Shown here: piece by piece, positions 1-11,500 of the stretch
How the letters are laid out: every line of letters starts with the position of its first letter
How positions within the stretch are numbered: position 1 is the first letter of the stretch
Assembly (NCBI RefSeq): GCF_937616625.2
Contig: NC_065576.1
Span: 23,730,628 to 23,794,627 of the forward strand
DNA from: Mercurialis annua
Taxonomy: Eukaryota > Streptophyta > Magnoliopsida > Malpighiales > Euphorbiaceae
DNA length: 64,000 nucleotides
Direction of reading: 5' to 3'
Made by a program: the position numbers and the translations under genes
The notes under the pieces: model-generated
What the model was told of the DNA's origin: nothing
The model's input: only the letters and a program-made list of their open reading frames with translations
Databases searched by the model: none

Positions 1-3000
1 AGTTTTTCACCTTTTTTGCGATTTAAGCAAAATGTTTACAAACTCTACGAAACAAATCCAAGCGTTTCACCTCTTTAGCAATTTAAGCCAAATGTTTACA
101 AACGTTAAGGACCAAAACCAAACGTTTCCCATTTTAAGAGATTTAAGCCAAACGTTTACAAACGCTACGAAACAAATCCAAACTTTTCACCTTTTTAGCG
201 ATTGAACCCAAACGTTTACAAACGTTACGAAACAAATCCAAACGTTTCACCGTTTTAGCGATTTAAGCCAAAATTTAAAAACATTACGAAATAAAACCAA
301 ACGTTTCACCTTTTTAGCGAATTAAGCAAAACGTTTACAAACGTTATGAAACAAAACCAAGCGTTTAAAACGTTACCAAACAAATCGAAATGTTTACAAG
401 CGTTACGAAACAAAACCAAACGTTTCACCTTTTTAGCGATTTAAGCCAAATAAAACCAAACGTTTCACCTTTTTAGCGATTTAAGCCAAACGTTTACAAA
501 CGTTACCAAACGAAACCAAACATTTTACCTTTCTAGCGAATTAAGCCAAATGTTTACAAACATTACAAAACAAAACCAAACGTTACGAAACAAATCCAAA
601 TGTTTACAAATGTTACGAAACAAATCCAAATGTTTACAAATGTTACGAAACAAAACCAAACGTCTCACCATTTTAGTGATTTAAGCCAAATGTTTACAAA
701 CCTTACGAAACAAAACCAAACGTGTCACCTTTTTAGCGATTTAAGCCATACGTTTACAAACGTTATGAAACAAATCCAAACGTTTCACAATCCAAGCGTT
801 TCACCTTTTTACCAATTTAGGCCAAACATTTTAAAACGTTACAAAATAAATCCAAACGTTTCACCTTTTTAGCGATTTAAGCTGAAAGTTTACAAACTTT
901 ACGAAACAAAACCAAACGTTTCACCTTTTTAGCTATTTAAGTCGAACGTTTACAAACGTTACGAATCAAATCCAAACGTTTCCCCATTTTAGCGATTTAA
1001 GCAAAACGTTTAAAACGTTACGAAACAAATCCAAAACGTTTCACCTTTTTAGCGATTTAAGCCAAACATTTACAAACATTACGAAACAAATCCAAACGTT
1101 TCCCCTTTTTAGCAATTATAGCCAAACGTTTACAAACGTTACGAAACAACTCCAGACGTTTCACATATTTAGCAATTTAAGCCAAATGTTTACAAACGTA
1201 ACTAAACAAATCCAAATGTTTCACCTTTTTAACGATTTAAGCCAAACGTTTACAAACATTACGAAACAAATCCAAGCGTTTCACCTTTTTAGCTATTTAA
1301 GCCAAACGTTTACAAACGTTACGAAACAAATCCAAGCGTTTCACCTTTTTAGCAATTTAGGCCAAACGTTTACAAACGCTACGAAACAAATTCAAGCGTT
1401 TCACTTTTAAAACAATTTGTGCCAAACGCTTATAAACGTTACGAAACAAATCCAAACGTTTCACCTTTTTAGCGATTTACGCTAAACGTTTACAAACGTT
1501 ACGAAACAAATCCAAACGTTTCACCTTTTTAGCGATTTAAGCCAAACGTTTACCAACATTACGAAACAAATCCAAACATTTCGCCTTTATAGCAATTTAA
1601 GCCAAATGTTTACCAGCATTACGAAACGAATCCAAACGTTTCGCCTTAATAGCAGTTTGAGCCAAGCATTTACAAACGTTACGAAACGAATCCAAACGTT
1701 TAAAACGTTACTAAACAAATCCAAACGTTTCACCTTTTTAGCAATTTAGGCCAAACCTTTACAGACATTACGAAAGAAAACCTAGTGTTTAACCTTTTTA
1801 GAAATTCAAGCTAAGCGTTTACAAACGTTACAAAACAAATCCAAGCGTTTCACCTTTTTAGCAATTTAAGCCAAACGTTTACAAACATTCTGAAACAAAT
1901 CCAAGCGTTTCACATTATTAGGAATTTAAGCCAAACATTTATAAACGTCATAAAAAAAATCCAAGCATTTCTCCTTTTTACCAATTTAAGCCGAACGGTT
2001 AAAACATTACAAAAAAAATCCAAACGTTTCACCTTTTAAGCGATTTATGCCGAACGTTTACAAACGTTACGAAACAAAACCAAACGTTTCACCTTTTTAG
2101 CGATTTAAGCCAAACATTTACAAACATTACGAAACAAAACAAAACGTTTCGCCTTTTTAGCAATTTAGGCCCAAAGTTTACAAACGTTACGAAACAAATC
2201 CAAACGTTTCCCGTTTTTAGCGATTTAAGCCAAACGTTTAAAACGTTACAAAACAAATCCAAACGTTTCACCTTTTTAGAGATTTATGCCAAACATTTAC
2301 AAACGTTACGAAACAAATCCAAACGTTTCATCTTTTTAGCGATTGAAGCCAAACGTTTACAAACGTTACGAAACAAATCCAAACGTTTCCCATTTTTCGT
2401 AATTTAAGCTAAACGTTTACAAATGTTACGAAACAAAAACCAAGTTTTTCACCTTTTTGCAATTTAAGCCAAACGTTTACAAACGTAACGAAACAAATCC
2501 AAGCGTTTCACCTTTTAAGCAATTTGAGCCAGACATTTACAAACGTTAGAAACAAATCCAAATGTTTCATCTTTTTTGCGATTTAAACCAAACGTTTAAA
2601 AACGTTACGTAACAAATCCAAACGTTTAGAAATGTTACGAAACAAATCCAAGCGTTTCACCTTTATAGCAATTTATGCTTAACGTATACAAATGTTACGA
2701 AACAAAACCAAACGTTTCACCTTTTTTGCGATTTAAGCAAAATGTTTACAAACGCTACGAAACAAATCCAAGCGTTTCACCTCTTTAGCAATTTAAGCCA
2801 AATGTTTACAAACGTTAAGGAACAAAACCAAACGTTTCCCATTTTAAGAGATGTAAACCAAACGTTTACAAACGCTACGAAACAAATCCAAACTTTTCAC
2901 CTTTTTAGCGATTGAACCCAAACGTTTACAAACGTTATGAAACAAATCCAAACGTTTCACCGTTTTAGCGATTTAAGCCAAAATTTACAAACATTACAAA

Positions 3001-5380
3001 ATAAAACCAAATGTTTCACCTTTTTAGCGAATTAAGCAAAACGTTTACAAACGTTACGAAACAAAACCAAGCGTTTAAAACGTTACCAAACAAATCGAAA
3101 TGTTTACAAACGTTACGAAACAAAACCAAACGTTTCACCTTTTTAGCGATTTAAGCCAAACGTTTACAAACGTTACCAAACAAAACCAAACATTTTACCT
3201 TTTTAGCGAATTAAGCCAAATGTTTACAAACATTACAAAACAAAACCAAACGTTACGAAACAAATCCAAATGTTTACAAATGTTACGAAACAAATCCAAA
3301 TGTTTACAAATGTTACGAAACAAAACCAAACGTCTCACCATTTTAGTGATTTAAGCCAAACGTTTACAAACCTTACGAAACAAAACCAAACGTGTCACCT
3401 TTTTAGCGATTTAAGGCATACGTTTACAAACGTTACGAAACAAATCCAAACGTTTCACAATCCAAGCGTTTCACCTTTTTACCAATTTAAGCCAAACATT
3501 TTAAAACGTGACAAAATAAATCCAAACGTTTCACCTTTTTAGCGATTTAAGCCGAAAGTTTACAAACTTTACGAAACAAAACCAAACGTTTCACCTTTTT
3601 AGCTATTTAAGCCGAACGTTTACAAACGTTACGAAACAAATCCAAACGTTTCCCCATTTTAGCGATTTAAGCTAAACGTTTAAAACGTTACGAAACAAAT
3701 CCAAAACGTTTCACCTTTTTAGCGATTTAAGCCAAACGTTTACAAACATTACGAAACAAATCCAAACGTTTCCCCTTTTTAGCAATTATAGCCAAACGTT
3801 CACAAACGTTACGAAACAACTCCAAACGTTTCACAGATTTAGCAATTTAAGCCAAACTTTTACAAACGTTACGAAACAAAACCAAGCGTTTCAGTTTTTT
3901 GCAATTTAAGCCAAACATTTATAAACGTAAACGAAACAAATCCAAGCGTTTCACCTTTTTAGCAATTTAAGCCAAATGTTTACAAATATTACGAAACAAA
4001 TCCAAGCGTTTTCCCTTTTTAGCAATTTAAGCCAAACGTTTACAAACGTTACGAAACAAATCCAAACGTTTCACCTTTTTAGCGATTTAAGCCAAACATT
4101 TACTAGCGGTACGAAACAAATCCAAATGATTCACCTTTTTAGGGATTTAAGCCAAACGTTTACAAATGCTACGAAACAAATCCAGATGTTTCCCCGTTTT
4201 AGCAATTTAAGCTAAACGTTACAAACATTATGAAACAAATCCAAATGTTTCACTTTTTTTAGAGATTTAAGCCAACCATTTACAAACGTTTACGAAACAA
4301 GTCCAAACCTTTCACCTTTTTAGCAATTTAAGCCAAACGTTTCAACTTTTTAGCGATTTATGCCAAACGTTTACAAAGGTTACAAAACAAATCCAAACGT
4401 TTCACCTTTTTAGCGATTTAAGCCAAAAGTTTACAAACGTTACGAAACAAAACTAAACGTTTAAAACATTACAAAACACATTCAAACGTTTCCCATTTTT
4501 AGCTATTTAAGCCAAATGTTTACAAACATTATGAAACAAAACCAAGTGTTTCACCTTTTTAGCAATTTAAGCCAAACGTTTACAATCATTACAAAACATT
4601 ATGAACCAAAACCAAACGTTACAAACTTTACGAAACAAAACCAAACGTTTAAAACGTTACGAAACAAATCCAAATGTTTCAAATTTTTAGGGATTTTAGC
4701 CAAACGTTTACAAACATTACAAAATAAAACCAATCGTTTACAAACGTTACGAAACAAATCCAAACGTTTCACGTTTTTAGCAATTTAAGCAAAACGTTTA
4801 CAAACGTTACGAAACAAATCCAAACGTTTCCTCTTTTTAGCGATTTAAGCCGAACGTTTACAAATGTTACGAAACAAATCCAAGCGTTTCACCTTTTTAG
4901 CGGTTTAAGCCGAACTTTTACAAACGTTAAGAAACAAATCCAAACATTTCACCTTTTTAGCGATTTAGGCCAAATGTTTATAAACGCTACAAAACAAATC
5001 CAAGTGGTTCACCTTTTTAGCAATTTAAACCAAACGTTTACAAATGTTTCGAATCAAAACAAAATGTTTCAGCTTTTTAGCGATTTAAGCTAAATGTTAC
5101 AAACATTGCAAAACAAATCCAAACGTTTCACCTTTTTAGCGATTTAAGCCAAATGTTTACAAACATTACGAAATAAATCCAAACGTTTCACCTTTTTAGC
5201 AATTTAAATCCAAATGTTTCACCTTTTGAGAGATTTAAGCCAAACATTTATAAACGTTACGAAACAAATCCAAATATTTTATCTTTTTAGCGATTTAAGC
5301 CAAACGTTTCATCTTTTTAGCGATTTAAGCCAAATGTTTACAAACATTATGAAAAAAATCCAAACGTTTCCCCTTTTTAG
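1..5380 (+). repeat. 2.7-kb duplication at the left edge
   Basis: Sequence from position 1 recurs from about 2711, sharing the rare variants CTTTTTTGCGATTTAAGCAAAATG and then ATTTAAGCCAAATG in the same order. The offset is 2710 at the start and 2670 by position 600/3270; a ~40-bp extra piece near 440-480 in the first copy accounts for the change. The run at 600-870 (TCTCACCATTTTAGTGATTT, then GTGTCACC, then CACAATCCAAGCG) is matched almost base for base at 3270-3540. A third copy lies at about 9910-10630. The extent of the second copy is approximate. Confidence 0.75.
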
Positions 5381-6533
5381 CGATTTAAGCCAAACGTTTA
5401 CAAACGGTACGAAAAAAAATTAAAACGTTTCGCCTTTTTAGCGATTTAAACCAAACGTTTACAAACGGTACGAAAAAAATTCAAATGTTTCACCTTTTCA
5501 GCGATTTAAGCGAAACGTTTACAAACGCTATGAAACAAATCCAAACGTTTCACCTTTTTAGCAATGTAAGCCAAACGTTTACAAACGTTACCAAACCTTT
5601 TACCTTTTTTGTAAGTTAAGCCAAACGTTTACAAACGTTACGAAACAAATCCAACCGTTTCACTTTTTTAGCGATTTAAGCCAAACGTTTAAAATGTTTT
5701 ATAACAAATCCACAAATTTCACCTTTTTAGCCATTTAAGCCAAACGTTTACAAACGTTACGTAACAAATGCAAGCGTTTCACCTTTTTAGCAATTTAAGC
5801 CAAACATTTACAAACGTTACGAAACAAATCCAAACATTTCACCTTTTTAGCGATTTAAACCGAACGTTTACAAATGTTACGAAAAAAATCCAAGCGTTTC
5901 ACCTTTTTAGTGGTTTAAGCCGAACTTTTACAAACGTTACGAAACAAATCCAAACATTTCACCTTTTTTGCAATTTATGCCAAACGTTTAGAAACGTTCC
6001 GAAATAAATTCAAGCGTTTCACCTTTTTAGTAATTTAAGCCAAACGTCTATAAACGTCACGAAACAAATCCAAGCGTTTCACCTTTTTAGCAATTTAAAC
6101 CGAACGTTTACAAACATTACGAAACAAAACCAAAATTTCTTACCTTTTTAGCAATTTAAGCCAAAAGTTTACAAACGTTACGAAACAAATCCAAACGTTT
6201 CCCCTTTTTAGCGATTTAAGCCGAACGTTTGCAAATGTTATGAAAAAAATCCAAGCGTTTCACCTTTTTAGCGGTTTAAGCCGAACTTTTACAAACGTTA
6301 CGAAACAAATCCAAACATTTCACCTTTTTAGCGATTTAAGCCAAATGTTTATAAACGTTACAAAACAAATCCAAGTGGTTCACCTTTTTAGCAATTTAAA
6401 CTAAACGTTTACATATGTTTCGAATCAAAACAAAATGTTTTAGCTTTTTAGCGATTTAAGCCAAATGTTTACAAACATTGCAAAACAAATCCAAACGTTT
6501 CACCTGTTTAGCGATTTAAGCCAAGCGTTTACA
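1..6533 (+). repeat. 60-bp tandem satellite, left block
   Basis: The stretch is head-to-tail copies of a 60-bp A+T-rich monomer, truncated by the left window edge. Each monomer has two CCAAACGTTT boxes 30 bp apart. The first is followed by ACAAACGTTACGAAACAAAT and the second by CACCTTTTTAGCGATTTAAG. Most variation consists of C-to-T or G-to-A changes at CpG (AAACGTTT to AAATGTTT or AAACATTT; AGCGATTT to AGCAATTT) plus small indels. Short ~30-bp units (CCAAACGTTTAAAACGTTACG) are scattered through the block, for example near 365-390, 1010 and 1700, and look like losses of half a monomer. One frame stays open for several monomers because 60 is a multiple of 3, but no start context, domain or non-repeat protein supports a gene. 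Satellite identity is certain; chromosomal position (centromeric, pericentromeric or interstitial) cannot be told. Confidence 0.97.
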
Positions 6534-8520
6534 GAGGGATTAAAGTGAACTTTTAACCTTAATATATAAGGTTTTGAAATTGAATCAGAGGAAGGAACAG
6601 ACGCATCTGGAGAAGACGAGAGAAAATTCGATCGATACCGTCGTTTCGCTGCCGTTTCTCCGTTCGACGTCTGATTTGAGTGATTTTCGCGGCAATTTCT
6701 TCAGAATCGAAATCTCTATCATCTCCGAGCATTAATTCAAGGTAAGAGATCTGTTTTTGGCATGAGATTGATGGATTTGTGGCTGTTTTGGTAAAATAAG
6801 AATAATAACGTTTAATTTGATATTTTGGATCGTTTATGGCGTTTTAGTGAAAACGTAGGGTTGGGTTTTGGAGGTGAGAGTGTTGGGAGCACGTCGGGAT
6901 GAATGGAGAGCCCCGAAAATCGATTTCCGGGGGCTGCACTCGGTGTTACGAAACAAATCCAAACGTTTCATATTTTTAGCAATTTAAGCCAAACGTTTAC
7001 AAACTTTACGAAAAAAAACCAAGCGATTCACCTTCTTAATAGTTTAAGCCAAACGTTTACAAACGTTACGTAAAAAATCCAAACGTTTTTCCTTTTTAGC
7101 AGTTTAAGCCACACGTTTACAAAGGTTAGGAAACAAATTCAAATGTTTCACCTTTTTAGCAATTTAAGCCAAACGTTTACAAACATCACGAAACAAATAC
7201 AAGCGTTTCACCTTTTTAGCAATTTAAGCCAAACATTTACAAACGTTACGAAACAAATCCAAGTGTTTCACCTTTCTAGCAATTTAAGCCAAATGTTTAC
7301 AAACGTCACGAAAAAAATCCAAGCGTTTCACCTTTCTAGCAATTTAAGCCAAACGTTAACAAACGTTAAGAAACAAATCCAAACGTTTCAGTTTTTTAGC
7401 GATTTAAGCCGAACGTTTACAAACGTTACGAAACAAAACTAAACGTTTCACCTTTTTAGCGATTTCAGCCAAACTTTTACAAATGTTACGAAAGAAATTT
7501 AAACATTTCCCCATTTTAGTGATTTCAGCCAAACATTTAAAACGTTACGAAACAAATCCAAACGTTTCACCTTTTTAGCGATTAAAGCCGAACGTTTACA
7601 AACGTTACGAAACAAAACCAAACATTTCACCTTTTTAGCGATTTTAGCCAAACCCTTACAAATGTTACGAAAGAAATTCAAACGTTTCCCCATTTTAGCG
7701 ATTTCAGCCAAACGTTTAAAACTTTACGAAACAAATCCAAACATTTCACCTTTTTAGCAATTTAAGCCAAATGTTTACGAATATTACGAAACAAATCCAA
7801 ATATTTCACCTTTTTAGCGATTTAAGCTTAACGTTTACAAATGTTACGGAAAAAAACCAAAACTTTCCCCTTTTTAGCGATTTAAGCCAAACATTTACAA
7901 ACGTTACGAAAGAAATTCAAACGTTTCCCCATTTTAGCAATTTCAGCCAAACGTTAAAAACGTTACGAAACAAATCCAAACATTTCACCTTTTTAGCTAT
8001 TTAAGCGAAACGTTTACAAACATTACAAAACAAATCAAAACGTTTCACCTTTTTATCGATTGAAGCCAAACGTTTTACAAACGTTACAAAACAAATCCAA
8101 ACGTTTCACATTTTTTGCGAATTAAGCCAAACCTTTACAAACGTTACAAAATAAAACCAAGCGTTTCACCTTTTATGAAATTTAAGCCAAACGTTTACAA
8201 ACGTTATGAAACAAATCCAAGCGTTTCACCTTTTTAGCAATTTAAGCCAAACGTTTACAAACGTTCCGAAACTAATCCAACTGTTTCACCTTTTTAGCGA
8301 TTTAAGCCAAACGTTTAAAAACGCTACGAAACAAATCCAAACGTTTCCCCTTTTTAGCAATTTAAGCCAAACATTTACACACGTTTAAGCCAAACGTTTA
8401 TAAACGTTAAGAAACAAATCAAAGCATTTCACCTTTTTCACAATTTAAGCCAAAGGTTTACGAAGGTTACGAAACAAATCCAAACGTTTCACCTTTGAGC
8501 AATTTAGGCCAAACGTTTAC
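1078..8520 (+). repeat. Large satellite segment, copy 1 (~7.4 kb)
   Basis: This segment and the next (8521-16530) carry the same succession of rare monomer variants: CCCCTTTTTAGCAATTATAG (1110 and 8550), TTTACCAGCATTACG (1610 and 9055), the GTGTCACC/CACAATCCAAG run (3395-3470 and 10480-10550), TTTTGTAAGTTAAG (5605 and 12695), TGCAATTTATGCC (5968 and 14590) and the TTTACACACGTTTAAGCC junction (8375 and 16400). Copy 1 differs by carrying the non-satellite insert at 6534-6943 and by lacking the extra 1470-bp unit. Boundaries come from recognising landmarks by eye and are good to about a monomer. Confidence 0.7.
6534..6943 (+). other. 410-bp non-satellite insert, promoter/5'-leader-like
   Basis: Satellite stops at AAGCGTTTACA and resumes in nearly the same monomer phase at GTTACGAAACAAATCC, losing about three bases and leaving no visible target duplication. 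The insert is more G+C-rich and unlike the monomer. It holds a TATA-like AATATATAAGG (~6570), a purine-rich stretch, then AATTCAAGGTAAGAG at ~6738, a good plant splice-donor context. Near its right end is an imperfect palindrome around CCCCGAAAATCGATTTCCGG (6909-6935). There is no protein-coding frame of note. It could be the 5' leader of a captured host gene or an LTR fragment: the opening GGATTAAAGTGAACTTTTAACC resembles phrases common in plant LTRs. I cannot decide between these. Confidence 0.6.
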
Positions 8521-11500
8521 AAACATTACGAAACGAATCCAAACGTTTCCCCTTTTTAGCAATTATAGCCAAACGTTTACAAACGTTACGAAAAAACTCC
8601 AAACGTTTCACATATTTAGCAATTTAAGCCAAACGTTTACAAATGTTACTAAACAAATCCAAATGTTTCACCTTTTTAACGATTTAAGCCAAATGTTTAC
8701 AAACGTTACGAAACAAATCCAAGCGTTTCACCTTTTTAGCTATTTAAGCCAAACGTTTACAAACGTTACGAAATAAATCCAAGCGTTTCACCTTTTTAGC
8801 AATTTAAGCCAAATGTTTACAAACGTTACGAAACAAATTCAAGCGTTTCACTTTTAAAGCAATTTGTGCCAAACGCTTACAAACGTTACGAAACGAATCC
8901 AAACGTTTCACCTTTTTAGCGATTTACGCTAAACGTTTACAAACGTTACGAAACAAATCCAAACGTTTCACCTTTTTAGCGATTTAAGCCAAACGTTTAC
9001 CAACATTACGAAACAAATCCAAACGTTTCGCCTTTATAGCAATTTAAGCCAAATGTTTACCAGCATTACGAAACAAATCCAAACGTTTCGCCTTAATAGC
9101 AATTTAAGCCAAGCATTTACAAACATTACGAAACGAATCCAAACGTTTAAAACATTACTAAACAAATCCAAACGTTTCACCTTTTTAGCGATTTAGGCCA
9201 AACCTTTACAGACATTACGAAAGAAAACCAAGTGTTTAACCTTTTTAGAAATTCAAGCTAAACGTTTACAAACGTTACAAAACAAATCCAAGCGTTTCAC
9301 CTATTTAGCAATTTAAGCCAAACGTTTACAAACGTTCCGAAACAAATCCATGCGTTCCACATTATTAGGAATTGAAGCCAAACATTTATAAACGTTATAA
9401 AACAAATCCAAGCATTTCTCCTTTTTACCAATTTAAGCCGAACGGTTAAAACGTTAAAAAAAAATCTAAACGTTTCACCTTTTTAGCGATTTATGCCGAA
9501 CGTTTACAAACGTTACGAAACAAAACCAAACGTTTCACCTTTTTAGCGATTTAAGCCAAACATTTACAAACGTTACGAAACAAAACAAAACGTTTCACCT
9601 TTTTAGCAATTTAAGCCCAACGTTTACAAACGTTACGAAACAAATCCAAACGTTTCCCGTTTTTAGCGATTTAAGCCAAACGTTTAAAACGTAATGAAAC
9701 AAATCCAAACGTTTCACCTTTTTAGAGATTTATGCCAAACGTTTACAAACGTTACAAACAAATCCAAATGTTTCATCTTTTTAGCGATTTAAGCCAAACG
9801 TTTACAAACGTTACGTAACAAATCCAAACGTTTAGAAATGTTACGAAACAAATCCAAGCGTTTCACCTTTATAGCAATTTATGCTAAACGTGTACAAATG
9901 TTACGAAACAAAACCAAACGTTTCACCTTTTTTGCGATTTAAGTAAAAGGTTTACAAACGTTAGGGAACAAAACCAAACGTTTCCCATTTTAATAGATTT
10001 AAGCCAAACGTTTACAAACGCTACGAAACAAATCCAAACTTTTCACCTTTTTAGCGATTGAACCCAAACGTTTACAAACGTTACGAAACAAATCCAAACG
10101 TTTCACCGTTTTAGCGATTTAAGCCAAAACGTTTACAAACGTTACGAAACAAAACAAAGCGTTTAAAACGTTACCAAACAAATCGAAATGTTTACAAACG
10201 TTACGAAACAAAACCAAACGTTTCACCTTTTTAGCGATTTAAGCCAAACGTTTACAAACGTTACCAAACAAAACCAAACATTTTACCTTTTTAGCGAATT
10301 AAGCCAAATGTTTACAAACATTACAAAACAAAACCAAACGTTACGAAACAAATCCAAATGTTTACAAATGTTACGAAACAAATCCAAATGTTTACAAATG
10401 TTACGAAACAAAACCAAACGTCTCACCGTTTTAGTGATTTAAGCCAAACGTTTACAAACCTTACGAAACAAAACCAAACGTGTCACCTTTTTAGCGATTT
10501 AAGCCATACGTTTACAAACGTTACGAAACAAATCCAAACGTTTCACAATCCAAGCGTTTCACCTTTTTACCAATTTAAGCCAAACATTTTAAAACGTTAC
10601 AAAATAAATCCAAATGTTTCACCTTTTTAGCGATTTAAGCCGAAAGTTTACAAACTTTACGAAACAAAACCAAACGTTTCACCTTTTTAGCTATTTAAGC
10701 CGAACGTTTACAAACGTTACGAAACAAATCCAAACGTTTCCCCATTTTATCGATTTAAGCTAAACGTTTAAAACGTTACGAAACAAATCCAAAACGTTTC
10801 ACCTTTTTAGCGATTTAAGCCAAACGTTTACAAACATTACGAAACAAATCCAAACGTTTCCCCTTTTTAGCAACTATATCCAAATGTTTACAAACGTTAC
10901 GAAACAACTCCAAACGTTTCCCATATTTAGCAATTTAAGCCAAACGTTTACAAACGTTACGAAACAAAACCAAGCGTTTCAGTTTTTTTACAATTTAAGC
11001 CAAACATTTATAAACGTAAACGAAACAAATCCAAGCGTTTCACCTTTTTAGCAATTTAAGCCAAATGTTTACAAATATTACGAAACAAATCCAAGTGTTT
11101 CCCCCTTTTTAGCAATTTAAGCCAAACGTTTACAAACGTTACGAAACAAATCCAAACGTTTCACCTTTTTAGCGATTTAAGCCAAACCTTTACTAATGGT
11201 ACGAAACAAATCCAAATGATTCACCTTTTTAGGGATTTAATTTAAACGTTTACAAATGCTACGAAACAAATCCAGATGTTTCCCCGTTTTAGCAATTGAA
11301 GCTAAACGTTATAAACATTATGAAACAAATCCAAACGTTTCACTTTTTTTAGAGATTTAAGCCAATCATTTACAAAAGTTTACGAAACAAGTCCAAACGT
11401 TTCACCTTTTTAGCGATTTAAGCCAAACGTTTCAACTTTTTAGCGATTTAAGTCAAACGTTTACAAAGGTTACGAAACCAATCCAAACGTTTCACCTTTT

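Noticed and set aside
2089..2271. Minus-strand frames in the satellite (also near 7499, 17744, 20040, 29139, 30865, 46127)
   Set aside because: Same period effect on the other strand; no recognisable domain or independent coding signal.
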